NCBI GenBank assembly: GCA_020832305.1
Contig: JAFIEV010000056.1
Location: forward strand, 1-64,000
Source: Cyclobacteriaceae bacterium
GTDB taxonomy: Bacteria; Bacteroidota; Bacteroidia; Cytophagales; Cyclobacteriaceae
Direction of reading: 5' to 3'
Length of the DNA: 64,000 bases
The notes under the pieces were generated by a model. The model worked only from the letters and a program-made list of their open reading frames with translations, searched no databases and had not been told where the DNA came from. Of the stretch, positions 44,939 through 54,592 are shown piece by piece (position 1 is the stretch's first letter; each line of letters opens with the position of its first letter). The translations under genes were made by a program, and so were the position numbers.

Positions 44939-45313
44939 ATGGAAAATTTCATTCAGGAACCCGGGCCCAAAACCCCCAAAATATTCTTTGATGTCTCTAC
45001 GGGTAATTTTGAATTATCCGGGCGTTCTATTCCTGAAAATTCCGTTGAATTATATAAGCCGGTTTTGCGCTGGTTAGATGAATATGTAAAGCAGCCCGCC
45101 TTAAGCACCCATATGACCATAAAGCTGGAATATTTTAATACTACTTCATCAAAATGCATCATTGATCTTTTCAGAAGGCTTGAAAAAGTAAAAAAGCAAG
45201 GCTACGAAGTAAAAGTAACCTGGTATTACGAAGAAGAAGATGAGGATATGAAAGAATCAGGTGAAGATTTCAGGGAGATCATTCATGTACCTATGGATAT
45301 AGTGAAGTTGTGA
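44939..45313 (+). CDS. SiaC/DUF1987-type regulatory protein
   Basis: This 124 aa protein matches the DUF1987/SiaC family: TPKIFFDVSTGNFELSGRSIPENSVELYKPVLRWLDEY, then KLEYFNTTSSKCIIDLFRRLEKVKKQGYEVKVTWYYEEEDEDMKESGEDF. SiaC is a STAS-like switch protein whose threonine is phosphorylated; in Pseudomonas it controls a diguanylate cyclase. The TTSSK stretch is where the phospho-site should be. No SiaA/SiaB-type phosphatase or kinase gene is adjacent; the gene runs toward a hybrid histidine kinase on the other strand. Confidence 0.88.
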   Translation: MENFIQEPGPKTPKIFFDVSTGNFELSGRSIPENSVELYKPVLRWLDEYVKQPALSTHMTIKLEYFNTTSSKCIIDLFRRLEKVKKQGYEVKVTWYYEEEDEDMKESGEDFREIIHVPMDIVKL

Positions 45314-45368
45314 AATACTATAAAATCATTATTCAAAAAGAATATATAGACTTTAAAATAGAAATGTT

Positions 45369-47930
45369 TTAATCTCTATTTATGCCTTTAAGTTCTTTTT
45401 TTAGTAATTCATTGATGGTAAGCCAGTTTTTTAAGGCCAAAGATGCTTCCTTTAAAGCTATTGAATTACCCGATCGTAACTTGATCTCAGTATTACGTGT
45501 ATTTATTTCGCCCCTTGCTTTGATCTGTTCAAAACGGCTTGACAGCTTATGTACCAAATCGGCAGAAGCCTCTGCGTTTTCACTTTCAAGTGCATCGGAT
45601 AAGGCATGTAAATCAGCTTCATTTTGAGTGATCATTTCTTCAAGCAGTTCATGTAAAAAATCCTCATCATCCTGAGTGAATTCCTTCAAGGCAGACAAAT
45701 CGAACAATGGCTCTTTTGTTTCAAGTTCAGTATGATGCTGGGTCTGCTTTTCAATACCTGTAAATCTATCCGGATAAACCGATCTGATGGCATCGAAAAG
45801 TGTTTCCATGGTAAAAGGTTTCGTAAGAAGCAAATCAAATTGTTTCAATTCGGTTTCATCGATTGAATCAATAAAAATATTGGCGGTTGCAGCAATTACA
45901 TAGTCAGGTCTTTTAACATTGGAATCAATAATTTTGATAAGTTCAGTCCCTTTCAATTGCGGCATCACAATATCACTGAAAAGAATATTGAATTTATCAG
46001 AGCTTTCCCATGTTTTTAAAAATTTGTAAGGGTCATTGAAAATCGACAAAGTGGCTCCTGACTTGCCAAGTATATTTTTGTAGAGTTTAGTAATATATGG
46101 ATCGTCGTCAAGTACAGCGATTTTCAAACCTTTCAAATTTACTTTACTTATTAAACTGTTTGCCTGGGAAGTTTCCACAGGGATGGGTTTTTCCAATTTC
46201 TTCAAGTTCAATGTAATGATAAAAGCGGTGCCTTTACCCTTGGAGCTTTTTACCTTCAGCTCACCATTGAGCAATTGCACTAGTTTTTTCACTATGCCTA
46301 AACCCAAACCAATTCCTTGCATTTTTGAATTTTTGGTACCGGATTGATGGTAGTCATTAAAAACTTTTTTAAGTTCTTCGGTATCCATTCCAACGCCGGT
46401 ATCTTCTATGCTTATCGAAACATCCAGGTTTTCTTCAGTTTCTTGTTGAACAAGTGCTTTCATTTTTACCGAACCCTCAGGGGTAAATTTTATGGCATTA
46501 TGCATGAGGTTATATAGAATCTGCTGAAGACGGTATGAATCCAGTTCAACCCAAATACTTCCAGAGGGATACTCAAATTCGCTGTCAAGATCTGCTGCTT
46601 TTACCAATGGCAACATGGTTTTTTGAATTTTTTTAAGTGTTTCAACAAGGTCTGTGGGTTTAGGATTGACTTCTATTTTGTCGGCCTCCAACTTGGCAAG
46701 ATCAAGGATTTCATTGGCGATTTGCAGGAGATACTGCGAATTGGAAAGGATGGCTTCTTTAAATTCTTTGTTATTTTCGGGCAACAAATCGGCAAAACCC
46801 ATTATGGATGTAAGGGGTGTTCTTATTTCATGACTCAGGGTATTTAAAAGGTTTTGCTTTTGCTTAAATCTTTTTGAAATCTCTTTTTCGCTTTTTTCAA
46901 GCCGGGACTGATAGTATTTAGAACGGTTAATATCGCGCATTAGAAACCCAATGGCAATTAAACTAAACATTCCAAAAAGACCGATGACAAAAAGTATTAC
47001 TCTCTGATGGGTTTGAGTTGTATTCAGTGTCTCCTGTGCCAGTTTTTCTGATCTGATTTCCTCGTTTATCTGATAGGAATAAATGATCTTTTCCAGATTT
47101 CCGATTACATTCAGGTTGGTTTCGTAGAGGTCCTGTTCTTTTTTTCTGATGCTCAAAGCAGTATTTTGTTCGGCAATCAGCATTCTGGATAACTCCAATT
47201 TTAAATTTTCCAGACCTTCCGTTATGCGCAGTGTGTCGTATTTTGCATCTATTGAATCCTTTAGCACATGTAAAATGGTATCTATTTTAACATTTTCTTT
47301 AATCTGATTAGGCCTGCCGGAAGTGGTGTCCACGGGTTTTTCCCTGTTTCTGCCAAATAATCTTTGAAAAAAATTGCTGCTTTCTGCCTTTACAGAGTCA
47401 TCAATAAAAACAAAATCCTTTTCTATGATTTGAGTAATCTCCGTAACCAGATTATTTTCAATGTATACCAGATCTTTAATGTTGGCGCTTTCTATGCTTT
47501 CAAGCAGCCTGTTTTCCAGTCGCCTGGAAAAGGTTTTGTAAAAATCGTTTTTTAACTTTTTGACTTCAATATAGGCGTGTTTAATCGAATCCAGACTTTC
47601 TGGAATATTTTCGAGATCATTAATGGAAAGGTCTTCTTCTTCTCTATATACTTTTTTGAGCTTTTCTATATCATTTTTTAGCTCTTCTATGAGCAGAGAG
47701 TGCTCGAAAATGATGCCTTCATCTGTATCAAGTTTTAGATACAATGAATTTAAGCGGGAAAGCTTGGAAGCTATTTCTTTTATAATGATAGATTTTTCCT
47801 TTGGACGAATCAACTCCTCAATATCATTTTTGAGACGATTTGAAATGAGCCATGAAAAAGTTGCCAATCCTGCAATGGCAAAAAAGGATAAAATAAAGAT
47901 TACAACTATTTTACTTTTTATTGATTTCAT
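45369..47930 (-). CDS. Hybrid histidine kinase with REC and Hpt domains
   Basis: This 853 aa protein has a membrane helix (residues ~8-30), a ~270-residue helical periplasmic sensor of no recognised type, and a second helix (~308-330). HisKA follows with TLSHEIRTPLTSIMGFADLLP (His ~365), then HATPase with NLMHNAIKFTPEG and GLGLGIVKKLVQLL. A receiver comes next (Asp ~650 in LFSDIVMPQLKGTE) and a C-terminal Hpt domain (His ~793 in DLVHKLSSRF). It can run a full His-Asp-His relay, with the final acceptor most likely the receiver protein encoded 36 bp upstream in the same operon. Confidence 0.94.
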   Translation of the reverse strand: MKSIKSKIVVIFILSFFAIAGLATFSWLISNRLKNDIEELIRPKEKSIIIKEIASKLSRLNSLYLKLDTDEGIIFEHSLLIEELKNDIEKLKKVYREEEDLSINDLENIPESLDSIKHAYIEVKKLKNDFYKTFSRRLENRLLESIESANIKDLVYIENNLVTEITQIIEKDFVFIDDSVKAESSNFFQRLFGRNREKPVDTTSGRPNQIKENVKIDTILHVLKDSIDAKYDTLRITEGLENLKLELSRMLIAEQNTALSIRKKEQDLYETNLNVIGNLEKIIYSYQINEEIRSEKLAQETLNTTQTHQRVILFVIGLFGMFSLIAIGFLMRDINRSKYYQSRLEKSEKEISKRFKQKQNLLNTLSHEIRTPLTSIMGFADLLPENNKEFKEAILSNSQYLLQIANEILDLAKLEADKIEVNPKPTDLVETLKKIQKTMLPLVKAADLDSEFEYPSGSIWVELDSYRLQQILYNLMHNAIKFTPEGSVKMKALVQQETEENLDVSISIEDTGVGMDTEELKKVFNDYHQSGTKNSKMQGIGLGLGIVKKLVQLLNGELKVKSSKGKGTAFIITLNLKKLEKPIPVETSQANSLISKVNLKGLKIAVLDDDPYITKLYKNILGKSGATLSIFNDPYKFLKTWESSDKFNILFSDIVMPQLKGTELIKIIDSNVKRPDYVIAATANIFIDSIDETELKQFDLLLTKPFTMETLFDAIRSVYPDRFTGIEKQTQHHTELETKEPLFDLSALKEFTQDDEDFLHELLEEMITQNEADLHALSDALESENAEASADLVHKLSSRFEQIKARGEINTRNTEIKLRSGNSIALKEASLALKNWLTINELLKKELKGINRD

Positions 47931-47966
47931 GATGTCAAGAGTTTTAGTGCCTAAAGCACCCCTCTT

Positions 47967-48335
47967 TTATTCATTAAGAAATTTAAGCAACTCTGAAGGT
48001 TTAAATGGTTTGGTTAAAAATCCTTTAGCACCATTTTTTCTGGCTTCCTCACTCATTTCCTGATCGCTGTAACGGCTCATCAATATACAAACCGTGTTTG
48101 GGGAAATTTTATTTATTTTCTGAATTACCTCAGTTCCATTTATGTCTGGGAGACGGTAGTCGACCACTGCAAAATCAAAACTATTTTGGGTAGCCAGTTC
48201 AATGCCCTTGTTTCCCAACTGAGTATCTGTAGTCTGATATTCAATTTTCTCCAAAAACCTCCCCAACAATTTACAAAAGACCAGGTCATCTTCGATAATT
48301 AAAATTTTTTTTGTCATTGTATTATTTTTTATCAT
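47967..48335 (-). CDS. Single-domain response regulator
   Basis: This 122 aa CheY-like receiver has an acidic pair IIEDD, Asp 59 in FAVVDYRLPDINGTE, LMSRYSD, and the lysine in FLTKPFKPSELLKFL. It has no output domain. A second ATG six codons in (48317) is an equally good start. It precedes the hybrid kinase in the same operon, and by position is the expected acceptor of phosphate from the kinase's Hpt domain. Confidence 0.92.
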   Translation of the reverse strand: MIKNNTMTKKILIIEDDLVFCKLLGRFLEKIEYQTTDTQLGNKGIELATQNSFDFAVVDYRLPDINGTEVIQKINKISPNTVCILMSRYSDQEMSEEARKNGAKGFLTKPFKPSELLKFLNE

Positions 48336-48422
48336 TTATGTACAAAACAATGTCAGTGATATGCTTTAAACAGACCTTCTACAATTGGTAATGATCCTAA
48401 ATTTAAGTATAATTTTTTAAAT

Positions 48423-49799
48423 TTAACTTTCGAACATTTTTTTGGCTTGCTGATCTACGGCATAAATAGCCATGCAACTTTGTATAAATCCCAAAATTAA
48501 CTCGTTAAGTCCAATTCCAAGTGCGCCATAATTTTTTCTGTCAAAAATCAACAGTCTTTCATCATCATATTCCCAACCTGAATCACTTTTCACTGAAAGA
48601 TTGGTCCCGTAGATTTGCCAACTGTCTAAGCCTTCTGGTGGCGGGAAATTAAGCGGGTACCTCGATCTTCGGGAATAGGCAGCCAATGGCCTGAAACCTT
48701 TGGAGGTACTATGAATCATCATACGGATATCAAATGCATAACTCCTTTCTTTAAAATCAGGTACCGTGCCCAGATGGTACCAGGTATTGGTCATATCATC
48801 TTCAGCCGAAGGATTACTTTTAATTAATTCCTGCACTATATATTTTGAGTCGGGATACCTGGCAATTTGTTGGTACATTGCCTCAAATTCACGTTCGCTT
48901 GTGATCGTATAAACACCTTGCCCGGCATTACTTTCCGGCACTTTTACCACCATATTCCCTTTGAGGTCATTCAGATAAACCTTTAGCTCCTTAAGACCTA
49001 CATTAACAAAAGTTTTTGGTGTATGAATACTCAGGCCTTTTTCTTTAAACTTTTTATTAAATTCGATATAAGCATTATATGCAATTTCTTTATTTCTACC
49101 ACCGGCCAGACAGGCTTCAATGGGATTGAGTAATTTGGTTTTACAGTCTTTGGGTATTCTGTTCCAGGGATCCTGGGTAACATAGCGAAAAGCAGCCCTC
49201 ACCGGCAGCCATTGATTGTTATCTGATTGAACAAAAAATTTATTGTCTGTTATTTTTACCGGAGGCTGCTCATCGTCTTTGGTATAGTAGGCCAGATGGA
49301 CTTCCTCTTTAAATATATCTGCAATCGAAGCGGCATACCCGATATTTTCCATTGGATTTTTATCGTAAAAAACTGCCAGCACCCCGTCCTCTTCCAAGGG
49401 ATCAACCATGGGCTTGAATGTTTCTTCAATGAGCCTTTGATACCCTCCCTGTTGTAAATTTTCAAACAGAAGGGGCATAGACTTTTGTCCGGATGGGCAT
49501 GAATTGGTTTCAATTAAAGTAAGTTTTCTCTGACCAAGTTTATTGGTTATATACATCATATCAGTACCAGCCCATCGAAAATATACCGGTTGGTAATTTA
49601 ATAAATCGGATATAGCTTTTGGATTGGCATTTGGAACCAGTCTGCAATAACGTTCTGCGATAAGGCTGTTGTCCAAATTGAGAAACATGGTAACCAATGG
49701 ATGAAGGTTTGAGTTGAGAACCCTTGGGTACCAATGATCTGTTGGTTCAAAGTCATTGGGTTCCACGATATGGACATTCTTTGCTACGGATAATTTCAT
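48423..49799 (-). CDS. ATP-grasp-like protein of unknown function
   Basis: I do not recognise a named family for this 458 aa protein. The region from about 285 to 400 looks like an ATP-grasp fold: GNMVVKVPESNAGQGVYTI (glycine-rich, with Lys for ATP), YIVQELIKS (hinge), and FDIRMMIHSTSKGFRPLAAYSRRSR (typical DxR strand). The N-terminal part holds a conserved-looking RWAGTDMMYI and LIETNSCPSGQKSMP. ATP-grasp enzymes join a carboxylate to an amine or thiol. There is no signal peptide. Its ATG overlaps the stop of the upstream TauE/SafE-like permease gene by 4 bp, so the two functions are probably linked. Confidence 0.7.
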   Translation of the reverse strand: MKLSVAKNVHIVEPNDFEPTDHWYPRVLNSNLHPLVTMFLNLDNSLIAERYCRLVPNANPKAISDLLNYQPVYFRWAGTDMMYITNKLGQRKLTLIETNSCPSGQKSMPLLFENLQQGGYQRLIEETFKPMVDPLEEDGVLAVFYDKNPMENIGYAASIADIFKEEVHLAYYTKDDEQPPVKITDNKFFVQSDNNQWLPVRAAFRYVTQDPWNRIPKDCKTKLLNPIEACLAGGRNKEIAYNAYIEFNKKFKEKGLSIHTPKTFVNVGLKELKVYLNDLKGNMVVKVPESNAGQGVYTITSEREFEAMYQQIARYPDSKYIVQELIKSNPSAEDDMTNTWYHLGTVPDFKERSYAFDIRMMIHSTSKGFRPLAAYSRRSRYPLNFPPPEGLDSWQIYGTNLSVKSDSGWEYDDERLLIFDRKNYGALGIGLNELILGFIQSCMAIYAVDQQAKKMFES

Positions 49800-50566
49800 T
49801 GCAAATAGTTTTTTATGAAGTCGTTAATCAGATCACTATGTTTAAAAAGCATCAAGACACCACTGATAATCATAGTGAAAACCACAAATTTCCTAAACGA
49901 ATGTTCAGTTATTTTATTTAAAAGATTTTTTCCGATGTAATTGCATAGGATAGAGGCTACACCTATGATGAGTCCATATTTCAGAACTTCGCTGTTGATA
50001 AAGCCGAACCAGGCATAGCTGCATATTTTGCTGATGTGTAGCAGAACAGCGTTGGCCGACCTGGTACCAATCAATGATTCTTTTTTCATGCCATAGCCAA
50101 GGTAGGCCGAATTCATAAGTGGCCCCACACCGCCGATAAGTCCAGAGAGGAAGGATATTATAAAGCCTATGGGCACAAAATGCCATACTTTAATGGTAAA
50201 CCGGGGTTTCTTGTTTTCTTTTTTTTTGCCAAATAATTGAAAACCAGTTGAAACCAATAAAAGCCCGATTAAAATTTGAAGCATATCTGTTGAAAGTTCA
50301 GCAAAAAGCCTTGCTCCCAGGATTGAGCCAGCTATAGTGGAAGGGAAAAGCCAGCGAAATAGCTGCCAGTCTATGTCTTTCCAGAAATAAAAAACCCTCG
50401 AGCTGCTGCTCATGGCTATGCCCAGGGTCATAATGGGTGCAACATACCTAACTCCTGCAGTATATGCTATCAAGGGCATAAGCAACAAACTGGCACCTCC
50501 ACCACTTAAAGTACTAAAAATAGCTATTAAACCTGCCCCAATAAACAGGATAAAAAGTTTAATCAT
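49796..50566 (-). CDS. TauE/SafE-family membrane permease
   Basis: This 256 aa protein has about eight membrane helices and the family hallmarks: an N-terminal GAGLIAIFSTLSGGGASLLLMPLI with the glycine-rich turn, and the repeated motif in the second half FIISFLSGLIGGVGPLMNSAYLGYG. TauE/SafE proteins move small organic or inorganic sulfur compounds (sulfite, sulfoacetate, taurine-derived) across the inner membrane, usually outward. It is coupled by a 4-bp overlap to the ATP-grasp-like gene, suggesting export or uptake of that enzyme's product or substrate. Confidence 0.9.
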   Translation of the reverse strand: MIKLFILFIGAGLIAIFSTLSGGGASLLLMPLIAYTAGVRYVAPIMTLGIAMSSSSRVFYFWKDIDWQLFRWLFPSTIAGSILGARLFAELSTDMLQILIGLLLVSTGFQLFGKKKENKKPRFTIKVWHFVPIGFIISFLSGLIGGVGPLMNSAYLGYGMKKESLIGTRSANAVLLHISKICSYAWFGFINSEVLKYGLIIGVASILCNYIGKNLLNKITEHSFRKFVVFTMIISGVLMLFKHSDLINDFIKNYLQ

Positions 50567-50876
50567 GTTTCAATTTCTTGTCAAAAAGTAGAATTGGTCA
50601 AATAGTTATCGTTAAACAAATGATAAATGGCGTTTTTTTATTTTTTTAAGTATAAAAATGCTCAGAAAAGTAACAAGTTTCAATATGGTAAACATGCAAT
50701 CTTAAATTATGTTTTGAAAACTTTTAAGCCGTAGATTAATACAGTTTTTTTTTGAATGTTATTATGGACTTTCAAATGCTGGTTAGAAGCGAAGTTAAAG
50801 TTGGTTACTATATATTTCCAATACAATAAATCAATTGCTTTTTTATATCATTGCAACCTTTGTTTAGCATCTTTTC
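50567..50876. other. Intergenic region, no gene seen
   Basis: This A/T-rich stretch lies between the TauE-like gene and the end of the TonB receptor gene. I see no coding or RNA feature and no clear terminator. Confidence 0.4.
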
Positions 50877-53465
50877 TTATTTTTTCTTGAAATTTTGGTG
50901 TATCGTGATACCAAAAGTTCTTTGATCTCCCAATACCGCTGCATAGTGACCTGCACTACCACCTGCGGGAAGGAGCTGCTCAAAGTAATCCTTGTCTAGC
51001 AAATTGCGCGCCCATAAAAATACTGACAAACCATCAGTAGCTCTAAAACCCAATCGGCTATTTATCAAGGTATATCCTTCAATATTCAAGAATAGGGAGG
51101 GAGACGCACTCGATGAAAAGGTAGACCTGTAGAAACCATCAACGGCAAGGAAGAATTTGCCATTCTGGCCCAAAAATTCCTTTTCTCCCGTAAGCGCTTC
51201 ACCACCAAAAGAAGCAGCCCATTTTGAAATTCCAGGTAACACTTGTCCTGATATATCTTTGAACGCTTCACCCCCAACTTCTTCAAGTGGCACAGGGGCA
51301 TTGGTGAATCTCACATACTTACCATCTGTGTAGGCTATAGATGTGAAAACTGATAGATGACGTGAAAATCTAAAACTAACATCTATTTCTACACCCACCA
51401 CCCGCACTTCTTCGGCATTGGCCAGATACCCACGGTTTACGCCTGGGTCAGGGGTCTGCACTAGCGTTTGGAAATCCTTTATTTCGGTATTGTGAAACAT
51501 CACATTGAAAGTGGAGCGAGGTGTCGGGTTGGTTTTTATACCAATTTCAAGGTGGGTGACATACTCCGGGTTGATGCGTGCCAGCTCGATCATGGTTACA
51601 CCACCCGATCTTGGAAGACCTCCCAAATTTACACCTACAGGCTTAAAACTCGTAGAATAAGTGATAAATGAATTAACCTTTTCTGTGGCTTTGTAGGCGA
51701 GGGTTACCTGCCCTGAAAAATTGCTTTCATCTACACTTGCGTCAAATTCTTGGTTGTTGTACACCGAATTTTTAAGTGCCAACAATTCTAGATCTTCGGT
51801 CTGTAAGCCGCCATAGGTCTCTCGGCTGAAAAAAACCTCTTTGGCATCATAGTTATATCTTAGTCCGGGCAAAAAATGAAGTTTATCGGTAATTTTCCAA
51901 TCCAGGTTGGCAAACACCGCTCCACTAAAGCTTTCTAGACTATTGGTGGTTCTTGCGCCATAACCATTGAGCAAGCCAGGAGTTTCCCATAATGGGTTGG
52001 CATTATTTTGAAAAAATCTCCAGGCAAACTCACCTGCTTCCTCTGTATGGTAGGGGGTTGATCTGAGGTCTTGACCCATGGCAAATACACCCACTACACC
52101 ACTTAAACTTGAGGTGAAATCTCCGGCGTATCGAATCTCTTGTGACCAATTTGTATGTCGCGATGGTGCTTGAGATAATGCTAATACTTGTAGGCCTGTG
52201 AAATCGCGGTCATTTGATGGATCCCAGTCCCAATAGCGCCAAGCTGTAGTAGAAGTAAGTACACCAGGGCCGAGTTCATAATCGATATTTAGCGATACAC
52301 CACCAAGATCATTGCCTGATCTCCAAGGCGTGTCGTGGTCTACCTTGCGATCAAAAGGATTGCGTGTTGGCAAATCATAATTTAGATCTGCGATAATATT
52401 CTCAAATTGACGAAAGGCTGGCCTTTGCGTGGTTACTACACCTGCTACAATCTGAGCAAATCCGTCAGGACGCTGGCGTGAAGCATCTGCGGCCAAGGTA
52501 ATTTCTAATTTATCGTTGGGTGCATATAGCAATTGCCCACGAAAACCCAGGTTATTGATGTCGTTAACAGGTTTTTGGGTAGCAACATTGTAGAGCAGTC
52601 CATCGCGCTGTGTACCAGAAAATGATACTCGAGCTGCCAAGGTTTTACTTAATGGGCCAGTGACAGAAGTTTTGGCCTGTATGAAACCGTAATTGCCATA
52701 ACTTAGTTCGAAGTTGGCGCCAGGGGTAAAACTGGCCTTGCGCGTGGTTATGTTAAAGGCACCGGCAGTTGTGTTTTTGCCAAATAGTGTACCTTGGGGG
52801 CCCCGAAGTATTTCAATTTGTTCTACATCGATAAAGTCGAGTTGAGTAACCGCTGGCCGAGCATAATACACACCATCAATGTAGAACCCAACACCAGGGT
52901 CGATGCCATCATTGGTAAGCCCGAAGGTTGATCCTAAGCCACGGATGTTGAGCGTAGTATTGCGTGGGTTTGATGAATACAACTGTACCGTAGGCACCAA
53001 TTCTTTGAGACGGTTTACATTGAAGGCACCGGCATTGTCAATAACAGCACCACTCACTACTGATATTGGGATTGGCACTTCCTGTATTTCTTCCTTGCGA
53101 CGCCTTGATGTAACTATAATCTCATCTAAAAGTATGTCATCAACGAGAACTACTTCCAATGGTTCATCAGGGAATTCGTAAAGCTGGATTTCCTGCTTCT
53201 TAAAGCCTACCAAGCTAATTTCAATAGAGATTGGCAATTCATTTTTTACAGCAATGGAAAATTCACCATTGGAATTGGTAATAGTGAAATCGGAGGGTCG
53301 CTTTATTAATACTGTGGCTCCTGGCAGACCCTCTTTTGAATTATTATCAATAACCCTGCCTGTAACTTCAATTTTGTCGACTTGTGCATAAAGTGACGTG
53401 GATGTCACTGATAAAAGGAAAAGCGAGCTTAAAATATATCTGTAGTTTTTAAATAAATTTTTCAT
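50877..53465 (-). CDS. TonB-dependent outer-membrane receptor
   Basis: Started at 53465 this is an 862 aa protein with a clear signal peptide (KNYRYILSSLFLLSVTSTSLYAQ); the ATG at 53564 would add 33 residues before it. Residues ~30-110 form the carboxypeptidase-regulatory-like domain (VTGRVIDNNSKEGLPGATVLI). The plug domain follows with EEIQEVPIPISVV, LNIRGLGSTFG, and DVEQIEILRGPQGTLFGKNTTAGAFNITTRK. A ~600-residue barrel ends in phenylalanine-rich strands (RTFGITIHQNFKKK). The plug and barrel look more like the proteobacterial FecA/Sphingomonas type than SusC, and no SusD is near. It probably takes up a small compound. A PstS-like binding protein gene lies 158 bp upstream on the same strand. 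Confidence 0.9.
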   Translation of the reverse strand: MKNLFKNYRYILSSLFLLSVTSTSLYAQVDKIEVTGRVIDNNSKEGLPGATVLIKRPSDFTITNSNGEFSIAVKNELPISIEISLVGFKKQEIQLYEFPDEPLEVVLVDDILLDEIIVTSRRRKEEIQEVPIPISVVSGAVIDNAGAFNVNRLKELVPTVQLYSSNPRNTTLNIRGLGSTFGLTNDGIDPGVGFYIDGVYYARPAVTQLDFIDVEQIEILRGPQGTLFGKNTTAGAFNITTRKASFTPGANFELSYGNYGFIQAKTSVTGPLSKTLAARVSFSGTQRDGLLYNVATQKPVNDINNLGFRGQLLYAPNDKLEITLAADASRQRPDGFAQIVAGVVTTQRPAFRQFENIIADLNYDLPTRNPFDRKVDHDTPWRSGNDLGGVSLNIDYELGPGVLTSTTAWRYWDWDPSNDRDFTGLQVLALSQAPSRHTNWSQEIRYAGDFTSSLSGVVGVFAMGQDLRSTPYHTEEAGEFAWRFFQNNANPLWETPGLLNGYGARTTNSLESFSGAVFANLDWKITDKLHFLPGLRYNYDAKEVFFSRETYGGLQTEDLELLALKNSVYNNQEFDASVDESNFSGQVTLAYKATEKVNSFITYSTSFKPVGVNLGGLPRSGGVTMIELARINPEYVTHLEIGIKTNPTPRSTFNVMFHNTEIKDFQTLVQTPDPGVNRGYLANAEEVRVVGVEIDVSFRFSRHLSVFTSIAYTDGKYVRFTNAPVPLEEVGGEAFKDISGQVLPGISKWAASFGGEALTGEKEFLGQNGKFFLAVDGFYRSTFSSSASPSLFLNIEGYTLINSRLGFRATDGLSVFLWARNLLDKDYFEQLLPAGGSAGHYAAVLGDQRTFGITIHQNFKKK

Positions 53466-53623
53466 ATTATTATTAAGTCTATAGGATATATAGAAATTAT
53501 TAGTAAAAAAATATCTAAGAAACGTTAATAGAAAAAAGGCAACAACAACACTTCGAAAGAACATATGAGCAGGCTTAAATAAGACCTGTGCCTAGGCTTG
53601 GGCTCAATCTGGTTTCATAGTTT

Positions 53624-54592
53624 TTAATTGTTATGAGCCAATAGGCTTCTAAACTTTTCAAGCTCTTTATCCTGATTTTCAGCATTCAAAAAACCGTAAT
53701 GCTTGAGGTCTTTTACACCGGTTTCTAGTATCCAGTCTACAAAAGCACGTGCTTCTTTTGATGGCCTGGCATCTCTAAAATAAATGTACAAAGGTGCTAT
53801 TGGAAGCCCTTTGGACCTGGAAGATTCTATAAGGTCAAGCAGATTGTCAAGTTTGTCAATTTCCTTTTCTTCTTTGCTTATTTTACCATTGCCATCAATA
53901 TCTACTGGTATTATTTTTAATCCAGGCTTCACATTGCGTGTTTCCAGGTCATAGATCAAAGAGGGTGTATTGTATGTAACACCTTCAGGATCTCTCTTAA
54001 TGGCCAACAGTGTATGTTCATCTGCCCCAGATATGGCTTTACCTTTTATGTCTTGCTGCTCATAACCAAAATGATTGCTAAAGGTGACAGCTAATCCGGC
54101 TTTTTGGAGTCTGGAGTAAAAAGAAAAAGATTGAGGGTTAACTACATCGCTGTTATCGCCCAGCAGATCATTGAAAAACAAAGCTTTTATTTCTTTCTCG
54201 GTTAATCCCTTTGAGGCATAGAGGTTGGCAAAACTTGAGTTTTCGTTGGCTACAGGAAAGACGGCATAACGACCCAAAATAAATGCAGGGGATTTCTTTA
54301 TGTCTATACCACTAAAATCAGGAAAAGCATCTATGATAATTTGAGCTTCCAATGGGTCGTTAGATCCTCTTTTTACAATACTAATTTCTGCATTGGCATT
54401 TGCTTGTTGATAATCATTGATCCATTTTTCGATTAGTGGATAGGCAAACCTTACACCTGAAACTACTACTTCATCTTTGCCTTGGGAAAAACCTGTTGTT
54501 CCAAAATTTTTGCAAACAATGATGAATAGTAGCAATAGAACCTCATAGACTGAACTTTTTTTGTTGTTGATGTTAGTAAAAGACATGTTCAT
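53624..54592 (-). CDS. PstS-like periplasmic binding protein with EF-hand loop
   Basis: This 322 aa protein has an N-terminal signal or membrane segment (~15-33, ending GFSQG). It then shows a type-II binding-protein pattern as in PstS: VVVSGVRFAYPLIEKWINDYQQ, FILGRYAVFPVANEN, ALFFNDLLG, GAISGADEHTLLAIKRDPEGVTYNTP and AFVDWILETG. At about residues 225-240 sits DIDGNGKISKEE, an exact EF-hand calcium-loop pattern (D-x-D-x-N-G-x-I-x-x-x-E), placed in a lobe. Phosphate or another oxyanion is the likely ligand. No ABC permease genes are adjacent; the downstream neighbour is a TonB receptor, so it may pass ligand captured across the outer membrane. Confidence 0.78.
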   Translation of the reverse strand: MNMSFTNINNKKSSVYEVLLLLFIIVCKNFGTTGFSQGKDEVVVSGVRFAYPLIEKWINDYQQANANAEISIVKRGSNDPLEAQIIIDAFPDFSGIDIKKSPAFILGRYAVFPVANENSSFANLYASKGLTEKEIKALFFNDLLGDNSDVVNPQSFSFYSRLQKAGLAVTFSNHFGYEQQDIKGKAISGADEHTLLAIKRDPEGVTYNTPSLIYDLETRNVKPGLKIIPVDIDGNGKISKEEKEIDKLDNLLDLIESSRSKGLPIAPLYIYFRDARPSKEARAFVDWILETGVKDLKHYGFLNAENQDKELEKFRSLLAHNN

